A stretch of 64,000 nucleotides of DNA from Dehalococcoidia bacterium UBA2158 (GTDB taxonomy: Bacteria; Chloroflexota; Dehalococcoidia; Lucifugimonadales; UBA3495), in assembly GCA_002328185.1 (NCBI GenBank), contig DCWQ01000033.1, forward strand, positions 1 to 64,000, given 5' to 3'. Below the pieces are notes generated by a model. The model searched no databases. It was not told where the DNA came from and saw nothing but the letters and a program-made list of their open reading frames with translations. Positions 1 through 7,710 of this stretch are shown here, piece after piece. The position numbers were made by a program, and so were the translations under genes. Every line of letters begins with the position of its first letter. Positions within the stretch are counted from its first letter, which is position 1.

Positions 1-584
1 TGTGACGGATAGGAAAACAGGTTATTCCCACCCTCATGAGGACGGTCCAACTCCGCCCTTAGCTCCGCTTCGTCCAACCGCAGGTCCGGAGGAACCACGC
101 GCACATAGGTGACGTCGGCGCCTTGGGCGCGCGCGAATTCACGAACCCCATTTATCGAATTATGGTTGTCGAAAGAAAGGAGGTACCGGTCTCCGGCGTG
201 GAAGGGGTATGCCTCGCCCACCAGTTTGATGGCGCCGGTGGCGTTGGCCGTGAAGATGGCCACGTACTCGTCCGGGGGCGCATTGAAGTATCTCAGCACC
301 GACTCACGGGTTTCTTCGACCAAAGCCGTTGTCGCTGAGGATGCTGGGCTGTCGGAATGGGGATTCCCGAAGATCCCAGCCTCCAGCAACTCCGCGATTC
401 CCCGGATCTGGGAGTCGGCGTAAAGCCCACCGCCGGTATAGTCGAGGAAGACCTGTCCCAAACGGTCCAAACGCCCGTAATCTTCAGCCCGCAGGTCATC
501 CAGCACTCGGGTCGATTCGAACGACGGATTCGCCTCCAGAAATTTCTGATAGGCGAGTTTCATGCTATCGGTTTGTGCAGTCAT
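1..584 (-). CDS. Class-V aminotransferase / cysteine desulfurase-like protein (3' part outside window)
   Basis: PLP-dependent fold-type I enzyme of the class-V family, closest in motif style to cysteine-desulfurase-like proteins and the N-terminal domain of molybdenum-cofactor sulfurases. About 194 N-terminal residues are visible. They include LDYTGGGLY (47-55), GNPHSDSPAS (73-82), a PLP-phosphate loop FTANATGAIK (111-120) and DNHNSINGVREFAR (139-152), whose His would stack on the cofactor. The PLP lysine and C-terminus lie beyond the left edge, so activity cannot be judged. The ATG at 584 has no obvious ribosome binding site; a second Met at 563 is possible. It is divergent from the monooxygenase at 760. 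Family call is firm; substrate is unknown. Confidence 0.8.
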   Translation of the reverse strand, partial: MTAQTDSMKLAYQKFLEANPSFESTRVLDDLRAEDYGRLDRLGQVFLDYTGGGLYADSQIRGIAELLEAGIFGNPHSDSPASSATTALVEETRESVLRYFNAPPDEYVAIFTANATGAIKLVGEAYPFHAGDRYLLSFDNHNSINGVREFARAQGADVTYVRVVPPDLRLDEAELRAELDRPHEGGNNLFSYPS

Positions 585-743
585 ATCGACTCGAATCACA
601 GGCTCAGGTGAACAGATGCATTCTAGCAAAATCCACCGGGTCAGGGCGACGCTGGTCCTTGGAATTTGGATTCAGCCTCGGCTGGGAGTAAACTGAGGCC
701 ACCGCTGGCCCCGCCTATCGGACTGGGGAAAGCAGACAAAGTT

Positions 744-750
744 CCGGAGG
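744..750 (+). promoter_or_regulatory. Ribosome binding site of the monooxygenase
   Basis: CCGGAGG lies nine bases before the ATG at 760 and supports that start over the internal Met codons. Confidence 0.6.
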
Positions 751-759
751 ATAGAGCTC

Positions 760-1929
760 ATGGACATGCCTAAGCGAATGAAATTCGGTTCTTTCTTGGG
801 TCCGTTTCACCGGGTCGGAGAGAACCCCACACTGGCCATGGACCGCGACCTGGACCTGATCGACTGGATGGACAGCCTGGGCTTTGACGAAGTGTGGATC
901 GGCGAACACCACTCGGCGGGCTGGGAGATCATCTCCTCTCCCGAGGTGTTCATCGCGGCCGCCGCCCAACGCACCCGCTACATAAAGCTGGGCACCGGCG
1001 TCGTCAGCCTGCCCTACCATCACCCTCTCATGGTCGCTAACCGCATGGTGCAGCTAGACCACATGAGCCGTGGCCGGGTCTTGTTTGGAGTCGGTCCGGG
1101 CGCACTGCCCGGCGACGCCTACATGATGGGCATCCCCCACGAGACCCAACGGGAGCGGATGGACGAGTCGCTGACCACCATCATGCGGCTATTCAACGAG
1201 ACCGAACCGATCTCCGTAAAGACCGACTGGTTCGAACTCAACGAAGGTATGCTCCAATTGCGCCCGTACCAACAGCCCCATATGCCGATAGCGGTGGCAT
1301 CCATCCAGACACCAGCCGGAGTTGCACTGGCCGGGAAACACGGGGCGGCGGTGTTGACCATCACCGTGCCGAGAGACCCATCAGCCGGTCCGGCCGACTT
1401 GAAAGGGCTCTGGTCCATCGCCGAGGAATCGGCCGCCGAGCACGGCAAAGAGATGAACCGCCACGATTGGAGACTAGTCCTGCCGGTCCATCTGGCCGAG
1501 ACCAGGAAAGAGGCCCTGGATGACGTCCGCATGGGCTCGGCCCAGTACCTACGGGAATACTCGGAGGGCACCAACGGCAGGAAGCCGGTGTTCGACGGCC
1601 CCATGGATAAGGTGGTCGACAACATGGCCGATTCCGGTGCGTGGGTTATTGGCACCCCGGACGACTGCATCGAAGCCATCAACCGGCTGCAGGAACAAAG
1701 CGGCGGGTTCGGCGGGTTCCTGGTCCAGACCGTGGACTGGGCGCCCCGGGACAAGGTGCTCCGCAGCTACGAACTTATGGCTCGCTACGTTATGCCTCAG
1801 TTCCAGGGCACAGTGGCCAGCACCATAGCCTCGAACCAATGGGCCACCGAGCGCCAAGAAACCCTGGTGGCCGGGCGAGTCAGGGCCATCGACCGCGCCA
1901 AACAGGTGTACGCCGACCGGCAAGGCTAA
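760..1929 (+). CDS. LLM-class flavin monooxygenase, limonene 1,2-monooxygenase-like
   Basis: Bacterial-luciferase-like TIM-barrel flavoenzyme of 389 residues, close to full length for the limonene monooxygenase (LimB-like) branch. Visible motifs are EHHSAGWE (49-56), the strand-loop GTGVVSLPYHHP (78-89) and GRVLFGVGPG (105-114), which form the flavin pocket in this family. The enzyme should use reduced flavin from a partner reductase to oxygenate a hydrophobic substrate in the cytosol; no reductase is adjacent. A strong hairpin and a carboxymuconolactone-decarboxylase-family gene follow 64 bases downstream. This is one of four LLM proteins in the window. Terpene specificity is inferred from sequence style only. 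Confidence 0.88.
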   Translation: MDMPKRMKFGSFLGPFHRVGENPTLAMDRDLDLIDWMDSLGFDEVWIGEHHSAGWEIISSPEVFIAAAAQRTRYIKLGTGVVSLPYHHPLMVANRMVQLDHMSRGRVLFGVGPGALPGDAYMMGIPHETQRERMDESLTTIMRLFNETEPISVKTDWFELNEGMLQLRPYQQPHMPIAVASIQTPAGVALAGKHGAAVLTITVPRDPSAGPADLKGLWSIAEESAAEHGKEMNRHDWRLVLPVHLAETRKEALDDVRMGSAQYLREYSEGTNGRKPVFDGPMDKVVDNMADSGAWVIGTPDDCIEAINRLQEQSGGFGGFLVQTVDWAPRDKVLRSYELMARYVMPQFQGTVASTIASNQWATERQETLVAGRVRAIDRAKQVYADRQG

Positions 1930-1947
1930 GTCAGTTAGCAGACGAAA

Positions 1948-1973
1948 AGAGGGCCCTCCACCAAGGGCCCTCT
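1948..1973 (+). terminator. Intrinsic terminator-like hairpin
   Basis: Perfect 10-bp stem AGAGGGCCCT / AGGGCCCTCT around a CCACCA loop, then ATCTATTT. It closes the monooxygenase transcript; its 3' side merges into the next gene's ribosome binding site. Confidence 0.7.
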
Positions 1974-1993
1974 ATCTATTTAGGAGGAACGAG

Positions 1994-2404
1994 ATGCCCG
2001 TAGACAAGGAAGCAGAACTGGCCAGAGTAACCAACCTGAGAGGGTTTCGATATGGACTACACGACTTCCTGGCGGAGGTCGACCCCGATTTCCTGAAGGC
2101 GGTCAACGACACGGTGGAGGCCCAGTACATCAACACCAAGATACTGGACCGTAAGACCAAGGAGATCGCCATCATCGTGGCCTGCATCTCCCAGGTAGAC
2201 ATGGCCTCGCACCTGCAGATACACCTTCACGCGGCGGTCCAGGCCGGCGCAACCGGCGCCGAGATCCTGTCGGTCATCAACCTAGTAGGAGACTGGATCG
2301 GCCACGTCGCCAGAATCAGGGCCCTGGAAGCCTGGCGAATCTACTTCCGTCCCGACCTGCCCACCATAGACCGCGTCATAGAGTTACGCGACACAACCAA
2401 ATAA
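1994..2404 (+). CDS. Carboxymuconolactone decarboxylase (CMD/AhpD-like) family protein
   Basis: All-helical CMD-domain protein of 136 residues, preceded by TAGGAGG seven bases before the ATG. The family helix is visible as E57-x6-C64, followed by H73, H77 and H79. The CxxC pair of AhpD-type peroxidases is absent and the usual CxxxH is not kept (only C64 is present). A thiol peroxidase role is therefore doubtful; a small ring-opening, decarboxylating or binding role beside the flavin monooxygenase is equally possible. It lies 64 bases after the monooxygenase, separated by a hairpin. Confidence 0.8.
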   Translation: MPVDKEAELARVTNLRGFRYGLHDFLAEVDPDFLKAVNDTVEAQYINTKILDRKTKEIAIIVACISQVDMASHLQIHLHAAVQAGATGAEILSVINLVGDWIGHVARIRALEAWRIYFRPDLPTIDRVIELRDTTK

Positions 2405-2741
2405 ACCCGTCATCAACCCCGGCTTATGGGCGGGTTTCCAACCCGCCCTGTCCCTGGTAAGCGACGTTCATGCAAACCAGGGCGTCGGTTCTCGCGCACC
2501 TCACCCCAGCAATTCCAAGGCTTCGAGAACCGCCGTGGATAACAAAAAGGGCAGGTCAGAGACCTGCCCCTACGTTCGTCCGTCTTTGTCTTGGACGAAT
2601 CTGGGATTCCGCTTCGTCCTTGGTAATAGGCGCTCGTACCCGGCAACGTAGCGGTATTCTCCGAGTCACATGGTGGACGATAATCAGCGGTTTAAAAACC
2701 CGCGCCTACGGGTGGCAAATTAGTCCAGGTTGCCAAGGCCC
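2405..2741. other. Gene-free spacer with short inverted repeats
   Basis: No credible reading frame. It holds a palindrome at 2549-2569 and a short element near 2690-2712 (AAACCCGCGCCTACGGG) that recurs degenerately near 53360-53385. It lies between convergent genes. Confidence 0.6.
2549..2569. repeat. Palindromic spacer element
   Basis: GGGCAGGTC-AGA-GACCTGCCC: perfect 9-bp arms and a 3-base loop. It can serve as a terminator between the convergent genes or be a REP-type element. Confidence 0.6.
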
Positions 2742-3701
2742 CTAGATACCCAGCAACTTCTCCACGTTCTTGAACAAAATCGCCTCTTTCTCGGACTGGG
2801 TTAGGCTCTCCAGGCCGAGGAGCCAGGAAACCGGCCAGTCGATGGCCATGTCGAAGGGCCAATCAGTGCCGAAGACCACTCGGTCGATGCCCACGCAGTC
2901 GATGAGATAGCGCAGCGCTGGCTCACTGTGGGTCAGGCAATCGTAGTAGAACTTGTCGAGGTAGGCGCTGGGCGGCTTCTGGATGTGCTCCCTGGCCTCC
3001 TGGCGCACCTCCCAGCCCCGGTCCATGCGCCCGATTCCGTAGCAGGTGTAGCCGCCGCCGTGGCACAGGCAGACCTTGAGGTCGGGACAGGCGTCCATCA
3101 CCCCGCCGAAGACCATCGACGCAAACGTCACCGCCCGGTCTGCCGGGTTGCCGATGGTGTTGGGCGCATGATAGCGGGCTAGCCTTTGGTTCACCACGGT
3201 GTCACCGCCCTGGTGCACCAAGATTACCGCCCCCAGACTCTCAACAGCCTTCCAGAAGGGCAGGAATTTCTTCTCGTCGTAGGTTTCGCCGTTAACGTTA
3301 TCGCCGATCATGGCACCCTTCAGCCCCAGCTTCATGCTCCGTTCCAGCTCTTTGATCGACGCCTTGATGTCCTGCATGGGTAACGTCGAGAACCCGGAGA
3401 AACGGTCTGATCGCTCCTTGACCAACTCCGCCACGTAGTCGTTGCACTCTTTGGTCATCTTGGTGACGGTGACGGGGTCTCCGTCATAAGCGTAGAAATA
3501 GGCGTTGGTGGAGAGCACCTGGACATCCACACCCAGCGAGTTCATATCAGCCAGGCGTTCTTCGGGCGTCCAAGTAGTCTTGGGGTTGTTCCGGTGGATG
3601 GCCATGGCGTCGACGGGCATCCCGTGCCAAGACTCGCCCTTCTTACTCGCCTCAACAAATCCGGCCGGAGTGATATGTGCGTGGATGTCAATAGTCCGCA
3701 T
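2742..3701 (-). CDS. Amidohydrolase family 2 (ACMSD-like) metal-dependent hydrolase/decarboxylase
   Basis: TIM-barrel amidohydrolase of the aminocarboxymuconate-semialdehyde decarboxylase-like group, 319 residues from the ATG at 3701 (AAGGAG a few bases upstream). The metal site is visible as DIHAH (5-9), an ILVHQGGD strand, CLCHGGG and the terminal VFGTDWPFD motif. Such enzymes decarboxylate or hydrolyse ring-cleavage products and carboxylic acids. It is divergent, by about 100 bases, from the flavin oxidoreductase at 3804, suggesting shared control of a catabolic step. A much longer upstream reading frame exists on this strand but overlaps the divergent gene and is not credible. Confidence 0.87.
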   Translation of the reverse strand: MRTIDIHAHITPAGFVEASKKGESWHGMPVDAMAIHRNNPKTTWTPEERLADMNSLGVDVQVLSTNAYFYAYDGDPVTVTKMTKECNDYVAELVKERSDRFSGFSTLPMQDIKASIKELERSMKLGLKGAMIGDNVNGETYDEKKFLPFWKAVESLGAVILVHQGGDTVVNQRLARYHAPNTIGNPADRAVTFASMVFGGVMDACPDLKVCLCHGGGYTCYGIGRMDRGWEVRQEAREHIQKPPSAYLDKFYYDCLTHSEPALRYLIDCVGIDRVVFGTDWPFDMAIDWPVSWLLGLESLTQSEKEAILFKNVEKLLGI

Positions 3702-3803
3702 GGGTGCTCCTTGGCATTGGATTCCGGTATGGTATGACCCGGCAGCATATTGGACGGCCGACGCGGCCCGCAGCAATAGTAGACGTATGTGGAGAAACAG
3801 GCA

Positions 3804-4796
3804 ATGGTGATGAAAATAGACATCCGCGTCCCAGTTGGACTGCCCGTGGCTGAGACTGCCGAGTTCATAGCCGGTTGCGAGGCCGCCGGTTTCTCGGGGG
3901 TGGGCGTCCACGACCATCAACACAGTGGGCGTGACGTTTACCTGACCCTGGCTTTGGCCGCCCAGCGCACCTCCGAGCTCACGCTCTACCCCGCCACCAC
4001 CAACCCGGTGACACGCCACCCCGGCGTGCTGGCTTCGCTGGCCCACACACTGGAAGAGATTGCTCCGGGCAGGGTGCGCCTGACCGTGGGCCCCGGCTAT
4101 CTGGCGGTGGGCAATATCGGGCGTCCGCGAGCGTCTCTGGAAACGATGCGACAGGCCATTTTGGCCATGAGACGGCTGCTCCGGGGAGAAACGGTAGTCT
4201 TCAACGGGACTGAGACCAAGCTGAGAAACATCAGCGACACTCCCACCCCGATCTTCATGACCGCTGCGGGCCCACGGATGGTCGAGCTGGCCGGGGAGGT
4301 CGCCGACGGCGCGCTGATGCTGGTGGGCCTGCACCCCGAGTCGGTAGCCGCAGCCAATCGCAGGCTTCAAGTCGGGGCCGAGCGCGGCAACCGAGACCTA
4401 GATAACTTTCAAAACATCTACATCACGCCCACCACGGTGGATGAGGACGGCGCGAGCGCCAGACGCTGGCCCCAGCAGTGGTTCCGCTCCGACCAGCCCT
4501 ACCTGAAATATCCCAGCGACTCCAACCTGTTCTGGCTGAGAGAAGCAGGCATCGACCTACCCGGCGATTTCGTCCCTGAAGACATCACCGACACACAGGC
4601 CGACGCCATCTGCGACGCCATGGGACTCTTCGGCACGCCCCAAGAATGTCTCGAGCGCCTGAAGCGGGCGGGCTCAGAGTCGGGCATCGAGCAGGTGTTC
4701 ATCTTCCCAACCCACACCCAAGACGGCGGCTACGAAATGCCCGCCAAACAAGTCGCGGCATTTGGGGAGGTTATTATTCCGGGCCTTGGTTCTTAG
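3804..4796 (+). CDS. LLM-class flavin/F420-dependent oxidoreductase
   Basis: Luciferase-like TIM-barrel oxidoreductase of about 330 residues, resembling the F420-dependent reductase (Mer-like) branch more than the limonene branch. It begins VMKIDIRVP and shows GVHDHQHSGRD, a TLYPATTNPVTRHP strand-loop and RVRLTVGPGY. The ATG at 3804 sits seven bases after GGAGAAA and is preferred to an upstream GTG at 3789. It is divergently transcribed from the ACMSD-like hydrolase and probably belongs to the same catabolic unit. Whether FMN or F420 is the cofactor cannot be decided from sequence alone. Confidence 0.82.
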   Translation: MVMKIDIRVPVGLPVAETAEFIAGCEAAGFSGVGVHDHQHSGRDVYLTLALAAQRTSELTLYPATTNPVTRHPGVLASLAHTLEEIAPGRVRLTVGPGYLAVGNIGRPRASLETMRQAILAMRRLLRGETVVFNGTETKLRNISDTPTPIFMTAAGPRMVELAGEVADGALMLVGLHPESVAAANRRLQVGAERGNRDLDNFQNIYITPTTVDEDGASARRWPQQWFRSDQPYLKYPSDSNLFWLREAGIDLPGDFVPEDITDTQADAICDAMGLFGTPQECLERLKRAGSESGIEQVFIFPTHTQDGGYEMPAKQVAAFGEVIIPGLGS

Positions 4797-4956
4797 GATT
4801 CCAGCCTATTAGTCCCCCTCCCCGGCGGGGAGAAAGTTAGGATGAGGGGAAATCTTCGAAGTAGAAGACGTCATCACCGCAAACTTTGCCCTCACCCTAG
4901 CCCTCTCCTCCCCCCGCGGAAGGATGGGAAAGGGGACTTTTTGGTCGGCGCTCCCC
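4797..4956. repeat. Dispersed CCCTCACCCTAGCCC-type spacer repeat
   Basis: The spacer holds two opposed C-rich/G-rich blocks (CCCCGGCGGGGAGAAAGT near 4813 and TGCCCTCACCCTAGCCCTC near 4888). They can fold on each other and separate convergent genes. This is a common intergenic repeat type. Confidence 0.45.
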
Positions 4957-5988
4957 CTAGACCCCCACCACCCTTACCCGGTGGTTGTTGCTGTCGGCTA
5001 CGTAGATGTTGCCCTGGGCATCGATGCCGCAGCCATGGGGGCGGTCCATGGCAGCCTCGGTGGCCGGGCCGCCATCGCCTTCTCCACCCGACCGGCCCCC
5101 GGCGATGGTGGTGACGATGCCGGTGTCGGCGTGGATCAGCCGGATGGCGTGGTTCTCGGTGTCCACCACGACCACGTTATCCTGAGCGTCGCAGCGGAGG
5201 GCCTTGGGCGACCCCCACGTTGCGGTCAAAGCGGGGCCGCCGTCGCCTTCATAGCCGCGCTCGCCGTTGCCGGCCACGGTGCTCATGATCCCATTGGCGT
5301 CGATCTTGCGGACGCCGTTGCCCTCGCGCTCGGCGACGTAGGTGTTGCCCTTGCTATCCATACAGACAGCCCTGGAACCCAGGAAGCTGGCCTTCAAGGC
5401 CGGTTTGCCGTCGCCGGTGCGTTCTTTCTCGCCGTTGCCGGCGAAGGTGCTGATGATGCCCGTGGCGGTGTCCAGACGGCGGATGCGCTGGTCTTGGATG
5501 TCGGCTATCAGCAGACCGCCCTTGCCGTCCAGGAAGCAGTCGTTGGGTTCACGGAGCATGGCCTTGTCGCCCGGCCCGCCATCGCCGCTGTAGCCCACTT
5601 CGCCGGTGCCGGCCACGGTGGAGATGATGCCGGTAGGGCCGTCCACTTTGCGGACCACGGCGTTCAGCCGGTCGACAATGTAGATGTCGCCGTTGCCGTC
5701 CACCGCCAGGGAATAAGGCTCTTGCATGGCCGCTTGAGTGGCCGGTCCGCCGTCTCCGGAGTAACCTAACTCACCGTTACCGGCCACGGTGGTCACATTG
5801 CCAGTAGCATTATCAACTCGGCGCACGATGTGGTTCTTGGCCTCGGTGTAGAACAGGTTCCCGGCGGAATCGAAATCGCACATGAACGGCTCGTTACAGG
5901 CCGCCTTGTCGGCCGGTCCGCCGTCTCCGGCATAACCCGGCTCCCCGGTGCCCACATAGGTCTGGATCTTCCCTGCTTCAAATAGCAT
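4957..5988 (-). CDS. NHL-repeat beta-propeller protein
   Basis: A 343-residue protein built almost entirely of about six NHL blades. Each has a turn of the form GxGxxGYxGDGGPA followed by a strand such as IYIVDRLNAVVRKVD or IYVADSNNHRVRVV. No signal peptide, anchor or enzymatic domain is visible, so a soluble propeller that binds a partner or ligand is the simplest reading. It is the downstream member of a minus-strand pair with the polysaccharide deacetylase that ends at 6036. Fold call is secure; the role is unknown. Confidence 0.85.
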   Translation of the reverse strand: MLFEAGKIQTYVGTGEPGYAGDGGPADKAACNEPFMCDFDSAGNLFYTEAKNHIVRRVDNATGNVTTVAGNGELGYSGDGGPATQAAMQEPYSLAVDGNGDIYIVDRLNAVVRKVDGPTGIISTVAGTGEVGYSGDGGPGDKAMLREPNDCFLDGKGGLLIADIQDQRIRRLDTATGIISTFAGNGEKERTGDGKPALKASFLGSRAVCMDSKGNTYVAEREGNGVRKIDANGIMSTVAGNGERGYEGDGGPALTATWGSPKALRCDAQDNVVVVDTENHAIRLIHADTGIVTTIAGGRSGGEGDGGPATEAAMDRPHGCGIDAQGNIYVADSNNHRVRVVGV

Positions 5989-6035
5989 TTGGTTCGTACT
6001 CCGTGGTTTGGTTATTGGCGAGGGGGATTTTGGCC

Positions 6036-6905
6036 TTAGGCAGACGCCATCTGCCCGTTATACCAGTCCAAGATCTCTTCCCCGGTCATAAAAACAACAT
6101 CGTGCTGGCGAATATACTCAAAAATCTTGTCGTAGTATTTTATGCGGTGGGCGGCGCCGGTGATGTAGGGGTGGGTGGAGACGCACATGATGCGGGCGCT
6201 CTCCTCGCCCTCCCGGTACAGGGTGTCGAAATGGTCCTTGGCCCGGTCGAATAGCTCAGGCGAGCGGTGGTGTTGCACCAGGTACACTGGTATATCGTTC
6301 AATTCCACGGTGTACGGCAGGGCGACCAGGCTGCCCGACTTCACCTTCATGGGATAGGGCTGGTCGTCATTGCACCAGTCGGCAACGTACTCGATGCCCT
6401 CTTCGGCCAAGATGTCCGGCGTGTCAAAAGTCTCGGCCAGACCGGGGCCCATCCAGCCCCTGGGCGCCTTACCGGTGAATTCTTGTATCGTGCTGATGGT
6501 CCTCCGGATGGCAGCCCGTTCGTCGGGCTCCTTGTTGATCACCCGCTGGATGTAGCTGTGGGCCAGCATCTCCCATCCGGATTTCACGCTCTCTTCCACG
6601 ATCTGCGGATAGCTGAGGCAAACCGAGGCGTTCAGGCTCACCGTGGCCTTGATGCCGTAGTTGTCCAACACCTGCTTCATGCGCCAGAAGCCGACCCGCA
6701 GCCCATAGTCGAACCACCCAAAGTTGGGTATATCCGGGATGACCGACACCCCCTGAGGCGTTGGCAATACCGTGCGGGCCATAGCCTCGTTTATGTCCCA
6801 CTCTTCCACGTTGATCACCGGCCACACCGCCACACGGGCGCCGCCGGGCAGCTTCAAAGGCTTGCGGTCGAATATGGGCGAGAAATCTGCTCTGGGGTTA
6901 GCCAT
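6036..6905 (-). CDS. Polysaccharide deacetylase-family (NodB/PuuE-like) hydrolase
   Basis: A 289-residue protein of the NodB-homology/carbohydrate esterase 4 superfamily. It resembles the allantoinase PuuE type: it starts with ARVAVWPVINVEEWD and continues with DYGLRVGFWRMKQVLD, an ATVSLNASVCLSYP strand, WEMLAHSYIQRV and VSTHPYITG near the C-terminus, which supply Asp/His metal ligands. No signal peptide is seen, so it probably acts on a small amide or N-acyl substrate in the cytosol. It is followed by the NHL protein. Confidence 0.8.
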   Translation of the reverse strand: MANPRADFSPIFDRKPLKLPGGARVAVWPVINVEEWDINEAMARTVLPTPQGVSVIPDIPNFGWFDYGLRVGFWRMKQVLDNYGIKATVSLNASVCLSYPQIVEESVKSGWEMLAHSYIQRVINKEPDERAAIRRTISTIQEFTGKAPRGWMGPGLAETFDTPDILAEEGIEYVADWCNDDQPYPMKVKSGSLVALPYTVELNDIPVYLVQHHRSPELFDRAKDHFDTLYREGEESARIMCVSTHPYITGAAHRIKYYDKIFEYIRQHDVVFMTGEEILDWYNGQMASA

Positions 6906-6940
6906 GGTTGGTTGCTCCTTTTAGTCTCGGCGGTCAGCGG

Positions 6941-7138
6941 TCAGCTTCACCTGCCGGTGGCGAGGGCTGGTTTCGGGCAGCGAGTTTTGGTCAATGCAGG
7001 TAAAATCCCCGGGTCCCCCTTTAACAAAGAGGGGAGATAGAGTCCCCTTTTCGTAAAGGGAGGTTGAGGGATTTCCGCGAACCTCAGCAACCAACCCACT
7101 CCAACCAAACCACCTTTTCGACTGGCAGGTGAAGCTGA
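6941..7138. mobile_element. MITE-like element with 15-bp terminal inverted repeats
   Basis: TCAGCTTCACCTGCC (6941-6955) is repeated as its exact reverse complement at 7124-7138. The 168 bases between carry no gene but hold paired C-rich and G-rich blocks (CCCCCTTTAACAAAGAGGGG near 7016; CCCCTTTTCGTAAAGGGAG near 7044). TCAGC-rich arrays flank both ends. It is compatible with a small non-autonomous element; no target duplication could be fixed. Confidence 0.45.
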
Positions 7139-7165
7139 AAGCCGACCACTGATAGCTGACAGCTT
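7132..7165. repeat. TCAGC-rich degenerate array
   Basis: Imperfect repeats of GCTGANNGC, abutting the 3' end of the GlcG-like gene. A member of the spacer family also found near 11.9 and 56-58 kb. Confidence 0.55.
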
Positions 7166-7583
7166 AAAGCTTCATCGCCTTCAGCCCGACCTTCGCCAGG
7201 TCTTCGTCCTCTTGGGCTGCCAGGCCGCTCACGCCGATGCCGCCCATGATGGATCCGCTACTCGGATGGAGGATGACCACACCGCCCTGGACGGCGGCCA
7301 GCATGGGGTCTCCCATCTCGGCCACGGTGCGGCCCTGGCCGGCCAGACGCTCGGCATAGTCCTTGGAGTCCTGCCCAGACAGTGCGCAGGTATAGGCCTT
7401 GCGGATGGCCATGCGCTTGGGGACCTCACGGCAGCGGTCCATGCGTCCGTAGCTGATCATGCTGCCCGTGTCGTCGACGACGGCGATGGCCAGGGGCCGG
7501 TCCGGTTCCTTGTTGGCCTCAGCCAAGATGGCAGCAATTGCGTCCTGTGCCTGGCCCAAGCCCAGCATCGGCTTGTCGTACAT
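7164..7583 (-). CDS. GlcG/HbpS family (DUF336) heme-binding-like protein
   Basis: A 139-residue single-domain protein of the GlcG/HbpS family. Diagnostic stretches are PLAIAVVDDTGSMISYGRMD, the AYTCALSG helix and VAEMGDPMLAAVQGGVVIL followed by the GSIMGGIGVSGL loop. Members bind heme or small molecules, or are oligomeric accessory proteins in glycolate and diol pathways. No signal peptide is visible. An unusually stable hairpin lies directly upstream of the start codon and contains the only purine-rich candidate ribosome binding site. Confidence 0.85.
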   Translation of the reverse strand: MYDKPMLGLGQAQDAIAAILAEANKEPDRPLAIAVVDDTGSMISYGRMDRCREVPKRMAIRKAYTCALSGQDSKDYAERLAGQGRTVAEMGDPMLAAVQGGVVILHPSSGSIMGGIGVSGLAAQEDEDLAKVGLKAMKL

Positions 7584-7590
7584 AAGAAAA

Positions 7591-7632
7591 TACCCCCCGC
7601 AGAATGGTTTGGGCCATTCTACCTGGGGGGTA
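7591..7632 (-). promoter_or_regulatory. Stable hairpin directly upstream of the GlcG-like start codon
   Basis: TACCCCCC pairs with GGGGGGTA, and AGAATGG with CCATTCT, around a 6-base loop. On the minus strand the stem is followed by TTTTCTT and then the ATG at 7583. It reads equally as a terminator for the upstream DUF3179 gene or as a leader hairpin hiding the G-rich ribosome binding site. Confidence 0.6.
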
Positions 7633-7710
7633 CATGCCTGGCAAGGAAGCTGACAGCTATCAACTTCCCCGGTAGATCAACGTATCCGGGTTGAACGCGC
7701 CCCAGGCGAC

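Noticed and set aside
3702..4370. N-terminal extension of the ACMSD-like gene to 4370
   Set aside because: It overlaps the divergent flavin oxidoreductase over its length and has no homologous character; the ATG at 3701 has a ribosome binding site.
4924..5769. Long plus-strand frame of 281 codons
   Set aside because: It is the complement of the NHL-repeat gene and mirrors its repeats; no ribosome binding site or domain.
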